DNA of 64,000 nucleotides, from contig NZ_VIDQ01000024.1 of assembly GCF_009760915.1 (NCBI RefSeq), positions 22,101 to 86,100 on the forward strand. Reading direction: 5' to 3'. The stretch's first letter is position 1; each line of letters starts with the position of its first letter. Source of the DNA: Azohydromonas aeria (lineage in GTDB: Bacteria > Pseudomonadota > Gammaproteobacteria > Burkholderiales > Burkholderiaceae_C). Below the pieces are notes generated by a model. It was not told the DNA's origin, ran no database searches, and was given only the letters and a program-made list of their open reading frames with translations. Below are positions 9,366 through 19,576 of the stretch, piece after piece. A program made the position numbers and the translations under genes.

Positions 9366-10892
9366 ATGCCCGCGCGACCGCTGCACGACATGACCCTCGT
9401 CGCCTCCTCGCTGCCCATGGCTGCCATCGACATGGGATCGAACAGCTTTCGCCTGGAAGTCGGCCAGCTCAAGGCTGGACGCTACCGCCGCCTGGACAGC
9501 GCCAAGGCCGTCGTGCGGCTGGGGGCCGGGCTGGATGAGCATGGCCTGCTGCGCCACGACGCCACGGAGCGCGCGCTGCAGACGCTGCGGCAGTTCCGCG
9601 AGCGGCTCACGGGCTTCGAGCTGGGCGGCATCCGTGCCGTGGCCACGCAAACCCTGCGCGAGGCGCGCAACCGCGAGGAGTTCCTGAGGCGCGCCACGCA
9701 GGCGCTGGGCGCGCCGGTGGAGGTGATCTCGGGGCACGAGGAGGCCCGGCTCATCTTCGTGGGCGTGGCCAAGCTGCAGCCTTCCACGCTGCCGCGGCTG
9801 GTCATCGACATTGGCGGCCGCTCCACCGAGCTGGTGCTCGGCTGCGGCGCCCGCGCCGGCGCGGCGGAATCCTTCGGCGTCGGCAGCGTGTCGCTGTCGC
9901 TGCGCCACTTCGGCGACGGCCGCCTGACGCACGATGCTTTCGCAGCCGCGCAGGCCACGGCCCAGGCCGTGTTCGAGCAGGCCACGACCGACTTCGCGCC
10001 CCACCACTGGCAAGAAGCGCTGGGTGCTTCGGGCACCGCCGGCGCCGTGTCCGCGCTGCTGCTGGGCCACGGCATCACCGACGGACGCATCACGCCACGG
10101 GCCGTGCACTGGTGCATCGAGCGTTGCATCGACGCCGGACACGTGGAGCAGTTGCAGCTGCGCGGCCTGCGTGACGATCGGCGCCCGGTGCTGGCCGGCG
10201 GCCTGGCCATCCTGGCCGCCTTGATGCGCGGGTTCGGCATCCAGGAGATCGTCCCGGCCAAGGGCGCGCTGCGCCAGGGCGTGATCGTGGACCTCAGCGG
10301 CCGGGAGCCGTGCGCCAACGACCCGGCAGCGGACCTGCGCGATGCCGCGGTCGCCGCGCTGCAGCGCCAGTTCCACTGTGACCTGGCGCAAGCCCGGCGC
10401 GTGCACGACACGGCACTGGCGCTGCACCGCGACATCGCCCCGGACGCGGCGGCGGAGGAGCAGCACGAGCTGGCCTGGGCCTGCGCCCTGCACGAGATGG
10501 GCCGCTGCATCTCGCACCACGACTTCCACCGCCATGGCGCGTACCTGATGGGCCATGCCGAGGCGCCGGGATTCGCGCCAAGCCAGCAACGGCGCGTTGC
10601 CGAGCTGATCCTGGCGCAGCGAGGCGGGCTGAAGAAGGTGGAGGAGCTGCTGGCGCGACGCGTCTTCGCACGCCAGGCGCTATGCCTGCGCCTTGCCGTC
10701 ATCCACTGCCATGCCCGGCGCAATCATGATCGCCCGCGGCTGCGGCTGGCCGTCACCGGCGCCGGCCGCCACACGTTGCGCTGGAAACCCGACGGCATCA
10801 CCCCCGACCCGCGCACGCTGCACCTGCTGCGCGAGGAAGCCGCGCTGTGGAAGCAGCAAGGGGGCTTCGAGCTGGTCGTCAAGGGCGGCTGA
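9366..10892 (+). CDS. ppx: Exopolyphosphatase, Ppx/GppA family
   Basis: A 508-residue cytoplasmic enzyme that removes phosphate from polyphosphate ends, or hydrolyses pppGpp in the GppA branch. The ASKHA-fold domain starts AAIDMGSNSFRLEVGQL and has TQTLREARNREEF, ISGHEEARLIFVGV and the nucleotide-binding loop VIDIGGRSTELVLG. The C-terminal third (about 315-490) is the helical HD-like region of full-length Ppx. The ATG at 9366 is taken; one at 9390 is also possible. The upstream Pho-box-like repeat and the lipid-remodelling genes downstream favour a phosphate-starvation role. Confidence 0.9.
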   Translation: MPARPLHDMTLVASSLPMAAIDMGSNSFRLEVGQLKAGRYRRLDSAKAVVRLGAGLDEHGLLRHDATERALQTLRQFRERLTGFELGGIRAVATQTLREARNREEFLRRATQALGAPVEVISGHEEARLIFVGVAKLQPSTLPRLVIDIGGRSTELVLGCGARAGAAESFGVGSVSLSLRHFGDGRLTHDAFAAAQATAQAVFEQATTDFAPHHWQEALGASGTAGAVSALLLGHGITDGRITPRAVHWCIERCIDAGHVEQLQLRGLRDDRRPVLAGGLAILAALMRGFGIQEIVPAKGALRQGVIVDLSGREPCANDPAADLRDAAVAALQRQFHCDLAQARRVHDTALALHRDIAPDAAAEEQHELAWACALHEMGRCISHHDFHRHGAYLMGHAEAPGFAPSQQRRVAELILAQRGGLKKVEELLARRVFARQALCLRLAVIHCHARRNHDRPRLRLAVTGAGRHTLRWKPDGITPDPRTLHLLREEAALWKQQGGFELVVKGG

Positions 10893-11058
10893 CGGCACTG
10901 CCAATGCCGAGCTGCAGGCGCTGGCACTGCTGCAGGGCCGTGCCGAGGAGTGAAGCGCCGACGACCCGATCCGCCAGCCCGGGCCTTCACTGAAAAAGGC
11001 ATTGCCTGAGGCCAGATTTTCCCGTTTCGTCTGGAGCGGTCACCGATCCGACACGGCC

Positions 11059-11076
11059 TCGTCACGCATTCGTCAC
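11059..11076 (+). promoter_or_regulatory. Pho box upstream of plcP-agt
   Basis: TCGTCAC occurs twice, separated by GCAT, which is an exact 11-bp-period direct repeat and close to the PhoB consensus CTGTCAC/T. It lies 25 bases before the first possible plcP start and 61 before the second (ATG 11137). PhoB sites normally replace the -35 element, which puts transcription start near 11100. Confidence 0.6.
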
Positions 11077-11100
11077 GGCCCTTGCGCAGCATCGTGGTCC

Positions 11101-12000
11101 ATGCAGCGTGACCTCACCTCCTTCCCCGAGCCCGGCATGGCGTCCGGCCCGCACGACGCCGCGCCCCTGAAAGTACGCACCGTCTGGATCTCGGACCTGC
11201 ACCTGGGCACGCCCGGCTGCCGCGCCGACGCGCTGCTGGACTTCCTGCGCAGCGTCGAGTGCGAGACGCTGTACCTGGTCGGTGACGTCATCGACGGCTG
11301 GCAACTGCGCCGCGCCTGGTACTGGCCGCAGTCGCACAACGACGTGGTGCAGAAGCTGCTGCGCAAGGGCACGCGCGTGGTGTTCGTGCCGGGCAACCAC
11401 GACGAGTTCGCGCGCCGCTACATCGAGCACGAGTTCGGCGGCATCGAGGTCGTGGAGGACGCCATCCACGTCACGGCCGACGGGCGCCGGCTGTGGATCA
11501 CGCACGGCGACCTCTTCGACGGCGTGATCCAGTGCGCCAAGTGGCTGGCCTACGTCGGCGACAACCTCTACGAGTTCACGCTGCGCCTGAACCGACACTT
11601 CAACCGGCTGCGCGCGCGCCTGGGGCTGCCGTACTGGAGCCTGTCGAAGTACCTCAAGCTCAAGGTCAAGCGCGCGGTGAGCTACGTCAGCGACTTCGAG
11701 CACGCCGTGGCGCAGGAAGCGCGCAAGCGCGGCGTGGACGGCGTGGTGTGCGGCCACATCCATCACGCCGAGATCCGCGACATCGACGGGCTGCTCTATT
11801 GCAATGACGGCGACTGGGTCGAGAGCATGACGGCGCTGGTCGAGCACTTCGACGGCGTGCTGTCCATCGTGGAGTGGGGGCAGTCGGCGACGCCATGGCT
11901 GCCGCAGGCGCCGCCGCAGCCGGCACAGGCGCCGGGTGGGGCCTTAGGGCCGCAACCCTGGCAACCGCCGCTGCCCCAGCCCGCGCGGGTGCTGCCGTGA
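11101..12000 (+). CDS. plcP: PlcP-type metallophosphoesterase (phospholipase C for lipid remodelling)
   Basis: A 299-residue calcineurin-like phosphoesterase with the full metal-ligand set: ISDLHLG, LVGDVIDGW, VPGNHDE, ITHGDLFD and VCGHIHHAE. The signatures RAWYWPQSHNDVVQKLLRKG and GLPYWSLSKYLKLKVK match PlcP of rhizobia and marine bacteria, often annotated as UDP-2,3-diacylglucosamine diphosphatase. PlcP cleaves phosphatidylethanolamine or phosphatidylcholine to diacylglycerol under phosphate limitation. It is coupled to a glycosyltransferase by a four-base GTGA overlap, the standard PlcP-Agt pairing. If the Pho box sets the transcript start, the ATG at 11137 may be the true start; the family core begins at residue 27 either way. 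Confidence 0.85.
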   Translation: MQRDLTSFPEPGMASGPHDAAPLKVRTVWISDLHLGTPGCRADALLDFLRSVECETLYLVGDVIDGWQLRRAWYWPQSHNDVVQKLLRKGTRVVFVPGNHDEFARRYIEHEFGGIEVVEDAIHVTADGRRLWITHGDLFDGVIQCAKWLAYVGDNLYEFTLRLNRHFNRLRARLGLPYWSLSKYLKLKVKRAVSYVSDFEHAVAQEARKRGVDGVVCGHIHHAEIRDIDGLLYCNDGDWVESMTALVEHFDGVLSIVEWGQSATPWLPQAPPQPAQAPGGALGPQPWQPPLPQPARVLP

Positions 12001-13049
12001 AGATCGCCCTGGTCACCGACGCCTGGGCGCCGCAGGTCAACGGCGTGGTCACGGCGCTGGTCGAGCTGGTCGAAGGCGTGCGCGAGCGCGGCCATGAGGT
12101 GCACGTGATCGAGCCACGCGCCTTTCGCCGCTTTGCCTGCCCGGGCTACCGCGAAATCGAGGTGGCGTGGCGGCCCGGCCGCGGGGTCGCGCGGCAGCTC
12201 GATGCGCTGCAGCCGGACGTGGTGCACATCGCCACCGAGGGCCCGATCGGCGCGGCCGCGCGGCGCCACTGCCTGCGCCGCGGGTGGGCCTTCACCACCG
12301 CATTCCACACCCGCTTTCCGGAGATCCTGGCCAAGGCGCTGCACGTGCCGGTGCGCTGGAGCTACGCCTGGTTCCGCCGCTTCCATGCCCCGGCCGCAGC
12401 CGTCATGGTGCCCAGCGAGGGCATGCTGCGGCTGCTGCAGTCGCATGGCTTTGCCAATGCACGGCCCTGGTCGCACGGCGTGGACCTGGGCCTGTTCCGG
12501 CCCGCCAACCCGCTGCCGGCGAAGTGGCGTCGCCCGGTGTTCCTCTACGTCGGCCGCGTGTCCTGGGAGAAGAACCTGGAGGCCTTCCTGTCGCTGGAGC
12601 TGCCCGGCACGAAGGTGGTGTATGGGACCGGACCGCTGCGCGAGCGGTTGCAGGCGCAGTATCCAGACGTGGAGTGGCGCGGCATCGTGCCGCGTTCGCA
12701 GTTGCCAGCCATCTACAGCAGCGCCGACGTGTTCGTGTTCCCCGGCCGCAGCGAAACCTTCGGGCTGACGATGCTCGAAGCCATGGCTTGCGGCACGCCG
12801 GTGGCAGCCTACCCGGTGCCCGGACCGCTGGATGTGGTGGGCACTTCCGCCGGCGGCGTGCTGCGCGAGGACCTGCGCAGCGCCGTGCTGGAGGCCCTGG
12901 CGCTGCCGCGCCACGGTGCGCGGATGCGGGCACTGCAGTTCGACTGGCAACAGGTGTGCGAGCAATTCCTGCGCATGGTCGTGCGGGTCGACCACCGCGC
13001 CGGCGATGTCTGCCCGGCTGCCTCGCTGAACGCCACGGAGCCGCATTGA
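11997..13049 (+). CDS. agt: Agt-like GT4 glycosyltransferase (glycolipid synthesis)
   Basis: A 350-residue GT-B enzyme starting at a GTG that overlaps the plcP stop. The N-terminal acceptor domain begins VKIALVTDAWAPQVNGVV with HIATEGPIGAAARRHCLRRG and TAFHTRFPEILAKALHVPV. The donor domain has FLYVGRVSWEKNLEAFL and the UDP-sugar site FPGRSETFGLTMLEAMACG. The pattern fits the mannosyltransferase-like family that includes Agt, which glycosylates the diacylglycerol released by PlcP to make phosphorus-free glycolipids. Coupling to plcP and the upstream Pho box support that role. The sugar added is not predictable. Confidence 0.82.
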   Translation: MKIALVTDAWAPQVNGVVTALVELVEGVRERGHEVHVIEPRAFRRFACPGYREIEVAWRPGRGVARQLDALQPDVVHIATEGPIGAAARRHCLRRGWAFTTAFHTRFPEILAKALHVPVRWSYAWFRRFHAPAAAVMVPSEGMLRLLQSHGFANARPWSHGVDLGLFRPANPLPAKWRRPVFLYVGRVSWEKNLEAFLSLELPGTKVVYGTGPLRERLQAQYPDVEWRGIVPRSQLPAIYSSADVFVFPGRSETFGLTMLEAMACGTPVAAYPVPGPLDVVGTSAGGVLREDLRSAVLEALALPRHGARMRALQFDWQQVCEQFLRMVVRVDHRAGDVCPAASLNATEPH

Positions 13050-13201
13050 TGATCGGCACCGGCAGCCGCAGCCGCGCCACCAGCGTGCGCAGCAGGTCCA
13101 GCAGCCGCGCCTGCACCGACGTCCAGCCCCGGGGTGTGCTCGTCCAGGAGCACCGGGCGCGGACAGCTGGACGGGCGCGGCTGCCGCTGGGTGGCCGAGA
13201 A
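13045..13201 (-). pseudogene. Remnant of a PhnK-like ABC ATPase
   Basis: Read on the minus strand, 13119-13201 encodes FSATQRQPRPSSCPRPVLLD then EHTPGLDV, and after a one-base shift SVQARLLDLLRTLVARLRLP. Together these match the Walker B / D-loop region of ABC ATPases; GLDV-SVQARLLDLLR is characteristic of PhnK of the C-P lyase system, with oligopeptide ATPases as the alternative. The first half of the ATPase, the rest of the protein and a proper signature motif are missing. Only about 50 codons survive, with a one-base deletion. Confidence 0.5.
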
Positions 13202-13339
13202 CGGGACGGCCCCAAGCCCGCCCTGGCGTTGTGACCTCAACGACAGGCGTCTGGACCGTCATGCGCATGACACGGGCCGGGGCTACGTTGGCAGTCGGCG
13301 CAGCCGTTGCGTTCACCACCTTCCACGATCCGATCCGCC

Positions 13340-14485
13340 ATGCACAAGCACACCAGCACCCTTTTCACCATTGCCATCGTCGCGCTGCTCCAGGGCTGTG
13401 GCGGCGGCGATGACGGCCCGGCCTACAAGACGCTGTCAGGCAATGCCCCGCTGGTGATCGGCCACCGCGGCGCCAGCGGCGAGCTGCCCGAGCACACGCT
13501 GGAGGCCTATGCGCGCGCCATCGACCAGGGCGCCGACTTCATCGAGCCCGACCTGGTGATGACCAGGGACGGCGTGCTCGTCGCCCGCCACGAGCCGGTG
13601 CTCGACGGCACCACCGACGTGGCCGCCAGGTTCGACGCCTCGCGCATGTCCACGCGCAACCTCGACGGCGTGCCCACCACGGCCTACTTCGCCAGCGACT
13701 TCACGCTGGCCGAGCTCAAGACGCTGCGCGCCAAGCAGAGCCGGGCCGGCCGTCCGACGCAGTTCGACGGCCAGTACGCCATCCCGACGCTGGACGAGGT
13801 CATCGCCCTGGCCAAGTCCAGGGGGGCGGCCGCGGGGCGTACCGTGGGCATCTACCCGGAGATCAAGCACTCCACCTTCCACGCGGGACTGTTCGGCGCC
13901 AACGTCTTCGAGGACAAGCTGGTGGCGGCACTGCACGGCGCTTACGGCAACAGCGCTGCCGCGCCGGTGTTCATCCAGTCCTTCGAGGTCGCCAACCTGC
14001 GCTACCTCAATACCCGCACCAACATCCGCCTGGTGCAGCTCATCGATGCCGACGACGTCAAGGACGACGGCTCGATGTCGCTGGTGGCGCCCTACCGCCA
14101 GCCCTACGATTTCGTGGTGGCCAATGACCCGCGCCTGTTTTCCGACCTGCTCACCAGCGCCGGGCTGGATTTCGTCAAGACCTACGCCGACGCCATCGGC
14201 CCGTGGAAGCCGTACCTGGTCAGGACCGTCAACGATGGCGTGGACCGCACCGGGGATGGCAAGGTGAGCATCGAGGACCGCCGCGTGGATGGCAGCACCG
14301 GCGTGATCGAGCAGGCGCATGCCAAGGGTCTGCTGGTGCACACCTGGACCTTCCGCAACGACGCCAGCGGCTACGGCTTCAAGGACCCGAAGGCGGAGAT
14401 GCAGTACTACATGAAGCTGGGCATCGATGGCGTGTTCACCGACTTCCCGGCCACAGGTGTCGCGGCGGTGAAGGAACTGCGTTGA
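13340..14485 (+). CDS. glpQ: Glycerophosphodiester phosphodiesterase, lipoprotein
   Basis: A 381-residue envelope protein. The signal peptide ends in the lipobox LLQGC (Cys20), so it should be lipid-anchored. The GDPD barrel carries VIGHRGASGELPEHTLEAY, FIEPDLVMTRDGVLVARHE, YPEIKHSTFH and a C-terminal GIDGVFTDFPATG. The insert between the first catalytic His and the PEIK motif is long, as in periplasmic GlpQ. It hydrolyses deacylated phospholipids to glycerol-3-phosphate and an alcohol, salvaging phosphate, which suits its place after ppx and plcP-agt. A weak Pho-box-like repeat (CCGTCAT then ATGACAC) sits at 13257-13274. Confidence 0.88.
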   Translation: MHKHTSTLFTIAIVALLQGCGGGDDGPAYKTLSGNAPLVIGHRGASGELPEHTLEAYARAIDQGADFIEPDLVMTRDGVLVARHEPVLDGTTDVAARFDASRMSTRNLDGVPTTAYFASDFTLAELKTLRAKQSRAGRPTQFDGQYAIPTLDEVIALAKSRGAAAGRTVGIYPEIKHSTFHAGLFGANVFEDKLVAALHGAYGNSAAAPVFIQSFEVANLRYLNTRTNIRLVQLIDADDVKDDGSMSLVAPYRQPYDFVVANDPRLFSDLLTSAGLDFVKTYADAIGPWKPYLVRTVNDGVDRTGDGKVSIEDRRVDGSTGVIEQAHAKGLLVHTWTFRNDASGYGFKDPKAEMQYYMKLGIDGVFTDFPATGVAAVKELR

Positions 14486-15027
14486 CCCGGTTCGGGCTGC
14501 CGCGTCGTCAGGCGCCGGCCGCCTCGCAAGGAGCTATTGCCGCGTGTTGTGACGGCCGCGTGAAGGAAGGCGTGCCGAGTGGCTCATGCCGCCGCAGCGG
14601 CACAAGCGTGGAACGGGCCGCAGGAGAAGGGGCTGGCCGAGCGACGAAGCAGACGGCCCATCAGAAGCAGCGCCCGGGTTGGGTGTACCGGGCGGCTTGC
14701 GGGCACGACAGGTGTACCCACTACTGCGCCCTGGAGCGCGCAATGGAAAGCAGCGATGCTTGCCGAGGCGCCTGCGCTGGACGCGCACCATTCAACGCGC
14801 GTAGCCGGATGTTGATCACGCACAGCGTGCCGACCCGGTGCCCATCCGGGCTCTTGAGTGGCACGCCGGCGCAAGAACGCACGCCGGGCGCTTCGGACAC
14901 CAACGGTAGTCATGACGAATACGGTTGGTGGGGAAGATATTGAGCGGCCATGCGTTGAATCGAAGTCTGTTGGATTACCGCGGTTGGCGCATCGGCTGCA
15001 CAAGACGAATGGCCTTCCCGATCGGTG
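14486..15027. other. Intergenic region with decayed GAF-domain fragment
   Basis: This 542-base gap between glpQ and the convergent MocR gene holds no intact gene. The only recognisable content is the GAF remnant at 14787-14909. Confidence 0.4.
14787..14909 (-). pseudogene. GAF-domain sensor remnant
   Basis: The minus strand encodes LPLVSEAPGVRSCAGVPLKS followed by PDGHRVGTLCVIN, the core of GAF domains of diguanylate cyclases and sensor kinases (compare the common RFYAGAPLVTPDGHxLGTLCVID). An in-frame stop lies just before it and there is no plausible start or downstream domain. About 40 codons survive. Confidence 0.5.
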
Positions 15028-16446
15028 TCATGCAACAAGCTGGGCCGAAGCAAGCCGGCCGATGGTGCAGATGGCATCGTCGAACCGCGTGTCACTGGCT
15101 TGGCCGTAGTTCAAGCGCAGGCAATTCGCAAAGCGCTTGTCGGCGGAGAACAGGTGGCCCGGTGCGAGGCTGATGTTCTGCGACAGCGCCAGCCGGTGCA
15201 ACTGCAACGCATCGACCTGTGCCGGCAGCTCCACCCACAGGAAGTAGCCGCCTTCGGGCCGCGTCACGCGCGTGCCGTTGGGGAAATGCCTGGCAATGCC
15301 GCGCAGCGCCCGCGCCTGCGCATCGGAAAGCGCCTGGCGCAGCTGGCGCAGGTGCCGGTCGTAGCCGCCCTGCGGCAGGTAGTCGGCCAGCGCTTCCTGG
15401 GTCGGCACGGCCGTGGCCAGCGTCGTCATGAGCTTCAGCCGCTGCACCGGCTGCGCGAAGCGCCCGGCCGCCACCCAGCCCACGCGCCAGCCCGGCGCCA
15501 GGCACTTGGAGAACGAGCTGCAGTGCATCACCAGCCCCTGCCGGTCGAAGGCCTTGCACGGCGGCGGGCGCCGCAGACCGAAGTACAGCTCGCCATAGAC
15601 GTCGTCCTCGATCAGCGGCACCTCGTGCCGCGCCAGCAGTTCCACCAGCGCGCGCTTGTTCTCTTCGGGCATGAGGCTGCCCAGCGGGTTCTGGAAGTTG
15701 GGCATGAACCAGCAGGCCCGCACCGGGTGCTGCCGCAGCACCTGCGCCAGCGAGTCGAGGTCGATGCCGTGACGCGGGTGCGTGGCCACCTCCACCGCCT
15801 TGAGCTGCAGCCGCTCCAGGGCCTGCAATGCGGCGTAGAAGCAGGGCGACTCCACCGCCACCACGTCGCCCGGGCGCGTGACGGCCTGCAGGCACAGGTT
15901 GAGCGCCTCCATCGCGCCGTTGGTGATGACGATCTCGCGCGTGTCAATGCCCGTGCCTTCCACCACGTAGCGCAGCCCGATCTGGCGGCGCAGCCGCTCG
16001 CTGCCCTCGGTGAGCTCCTGCACGATGGCTTGCGGATCGAGCCGGCGCATGGCCGGCGACAGCCCGCGGGCGAGCTTGTCCAGCGGGAAAAGCTCCGGGC
16101 TGGGAAACGCCGAGCCCAGAGGCACCACGTCGGCCTGCCGGGTAGAGCCCAGCACCTGGAACACCAGGTCACTGATCTCCACGTGCGTTGACTGCGCAAC
16201 GGGCTGGGCAGTGGCCGGCTCGTTGGCGCTGGTGCCGCGCTGCGCGTTGACGTAGTAGCCCGAGCGCGGCCGGGCCTGGATCAGCCCGCGGGCTTCGAGC
16301 AGGTAGTAGGCCTCGAACACGGTCGAGGGGCTGATCTTGCGGCTGGTGCTGGCCTGCCGCACCGAGGGCAGCCGGTCGCCGGCGCGCAGCACCTGGGTGC
16401 GGATGAGGTCGGCGATCTCGTCCGCGTATTGCTCGTAGCGCTTCAT
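15028..16446 (-). CDS. MocR-family regulator (GntR HTH fused to aminotransferase-like domain)
   Basis: A 472-residue regulator. A GntR winged helix (about 1-68: ADEIADLIRTQVLRAGDRLP, then SVRQASTSRKISPSTVFEAY) is joined to a fold-type I PLP domain. The PLP-binding Lys is in CSSFSKCLAPGWRVGW; VITNGAMEALNLCLQAV and VESPCFYAALQ are also typical. MocR proteins use PLP or an aldimine as effector and usually act on a divergent gene. Here the divergent neighbour is the acyl-CoA-dehydrogenase-like gene, ahead of ccoG and the CidA/LrgB pair. The ATG at 16446 was chosen because the winged helix begins directly after it, although the frame stays open upstream. Confidence 0.88.
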   Translation of the reverse strand: MKRYEQYADEIADLIRTQVLRAGDRLPSVRQASTSRKISPSTVFEAYYLLEARGLIQARPRSGYYVNAQRGTSANEPATAQPVAQSTHVEISDLVFQVLGSTRQADVVPLGSAFPSPELFPLDKLARGLSPAMRRLDPQAIVQELTEGSERLRRQIGLRYVVEGTGIDTREIVITNGAMEALNLCLQAVTRPGDVVAVESPCFYAALQALERLQLKAVEVATHPRHGIDLDSLAQVLRQHPVRACWFMPNFQNPLGSLMPEENKRALVELLARHEVPLIEDDVYGELYFGLRRPPPCKAFDRQGLVMHCSSFSKCLAPGWRVGWVAAGRFAQPVQRLKLMTTLATAVPTQEALADYLPQGGYDRHLRQLRQALSDAQARALRGIARHFPNGTRVTRPEGGYFLWVELPAQVDALQLHRLALSQNISLAPGHLFSADKRFANCLRLNYGQASDTRFDDAICTIGRLASAQLVA

Positions 16447-16456
16447 GCCGGGGTCC

Positions 16457-16500
16457 ACTGATCTGTATCGATGTTCACGGCGGGCCACTGTACTGATCTG
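16457..16500. promoter_or_regulatory. Direct repeat in the MocR divergent promoter
   Basis: ACTGATCTG occurs at 16457-16465 and again at 16492-16500, 35 bp apart. A related TCTGATCC follows near 16534. MocR regulators bind spaced direct repeats between divergent genes, so this is a candidate operator. Confidence 0.45.
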
Positions 16501-16671
16501 CCTGCCTGCCGTGGACAAGGCCCCTGCTGCCGTATCTGATCCGGTCATTTGGTGCGGCATCTGAGTCTTACCCGATCAGCACCTCCTTGGCACAGTCCGG
16601 CGCCATCATCCGCGGTGCGACCCTCTTTCTCGGCGACGAGGTCGCGCCGCCTTCGAAACGGCCTGGAACTC

Positions 16672-17732
16672 ATGCACGACACACGCTCCGCCGTCACGGC
16701 GCTGCCCCTACCCGCCCGACAGTGGCTGCGGGATCACGCCCCCAGCCTCGACCGCACCACCCGGCATGCCGCCGCGCTGCTGCCCCTGCTGGCAAAAGCC
16801 GGCTTGCTGCACTCCGTGACGAACCTGGACGCCGCCGTGGACGCGCTGGCCGACGTGTCCTCGGAGTCGCTGGCCGCGGGCTTCGTGCTGTATTCGCAGC
16901 GTGGCTTCATCGAGATGCTGCGGCTGGCGCACAACGTGGCGCTGCGCGAGCACCTGCTCGCCTCGCTGGAGGAAGGCCGGCTCGCGGGCGCCCTGGGCCT
17001 GTCGGGCGCGTTCGCGCATCTGTCCCAGGGCACGCCGCTGCCGGTGCAGGGCACCGAAACGCCGCGCGGCTGGAAGCTCAACGGCCGCCTGCCGTGGGTC
17101 GGCAACCTGCAGCACGACGGCTACGCCGTGGCCATCCCGGTGGCATTCGAAGGCCTGACGGACTTCGCCATCGTGATGCTCGGCAGCGAAGAGAACGGCG
17201 TCACCCCGACGCCGGACCCGGGCACCGCCGGGCTGCGCAGCATCCGCGGCGCGGCGCTGCGGCTCGACCGGGTGCATTTCCGCGAGGATGAGTTGCTGCA
17301 TGGCAACGGCGCGTTGTTCATGCGCGGGTTGTCGCCTGCATTGCTCGCGCTGCAGTGCGGGCTGGCCATCGGCGTGGCGCGTGCGGCTTGTGCCGCCGCT
17401 CAAGACCATGCCGGCGCCGGCGCGGTGTTGCGCCGCATCACCCTGGAGCGACTGGAGACCGTCGTTGCGGAACACCGCGCCGTGCTCGGCGAAGGCCTGC
17501 TGGCGGGCCGCCTTCTGCAGGACACCCTGGCGCTGGAGAAGCTGCGCTCCGGCTTCATCAAGCTGGCCCGGATGGCCGTGCAGGCCGAACAGCAGGCGGT
17601 CGGTACCGACGCCGTACTGGCCGGCGAGGACGGCGGCTGCGCCCGCCGCAGCCGGGAAGTGCAGTTCCTGTCCCTGCTGCGCCCCGGCGCCGCCGAGCCG
17701 CAGCCCCAATGGACGCCTGCCCGGAGAGCCGC

Positions 17733-17736
<4 letters not shown>
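16672..17736 (+). CDS. Acyl-CoA-dehydrogenase-like flavoprotein
   Basis: A 354-residue protein with the acyl-CoA dehydrogenase layout: N-terminal helices with ESLAAGFVLYSQRGFIEML, a central segment with GALGLSGAFAH and RGWKLNGRLPWVGN (the FAD-contacting GxxxNGxKxW-like turn), and a C-terminal helical bundle. It is shorter than a typical 380-residue dehydrogenase and lacks an obvious catalytic Glu, so it could be a flavin-dependent monooxygenase of the DszC/SfnB type. Its stop overlaps the ccoG start by ATGA. It is divergent from a MocR regulator. Confidence 0.75.
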
Positions 17737-19174
<1,438 letters not shown>

Positions 19175-19178
<4 letters not shown>

Positions 19179-19576
19179 AGGGCATGACCACGACCCGCCC
19201 TTCTCCCTCGCCGGCCTTCAGGCTGCTCAGGCTGCTGGCCGCCGCGGCCCTGCTGGGTGCGCTGCAGTGGCTGGGTGATGCCATCGTCGCGGCCACCGGC
19301 TGGCCGGTGTCGGGCTCGGTGCTGGGCATGCTGCTGCTGCTGGCGCTGCTGTGCCTGCGCGGCGGCGTGCCGGCGAGCCTCGACGCGGTCACGGCGCCGC
19401 TGCTGCGCCACCTGATGCTGCTGCTGATCCCGTCGGTGGCGGCGGTGAGCCTGTCCCTGGGGCTGCTGGCGCAGCACGCCGGCGCCTTCGTGCTCACGGC
19501 GGTGCTCGCCACGCTGCTGACCGTGGGCACGACGGCCTGGGTGCTGCGGCGCCTGCTGCGGCGGCACCGGCCATGA
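19175..19576 (+). CDS. CidA/LrgA family holin-like membrane protein
   Basis: A 133-residue protein with four hydrophobic segments (LLRLLAAAALLGALQWLG; SVLGMLLLLALLCL; LMLLLIPSVAAVSLSLGLLA; VLTAVLATLLTVGTTAWVL). WPVSGSVLGMLLLL matches the LrgA/CidA hallmark of a Pro and Gly before the second helix. With its LrgB partner the family exports pyruvate or modulates murein hydrolase activity. The start overlaps ccoG by four bases. Confidence 0.82.
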
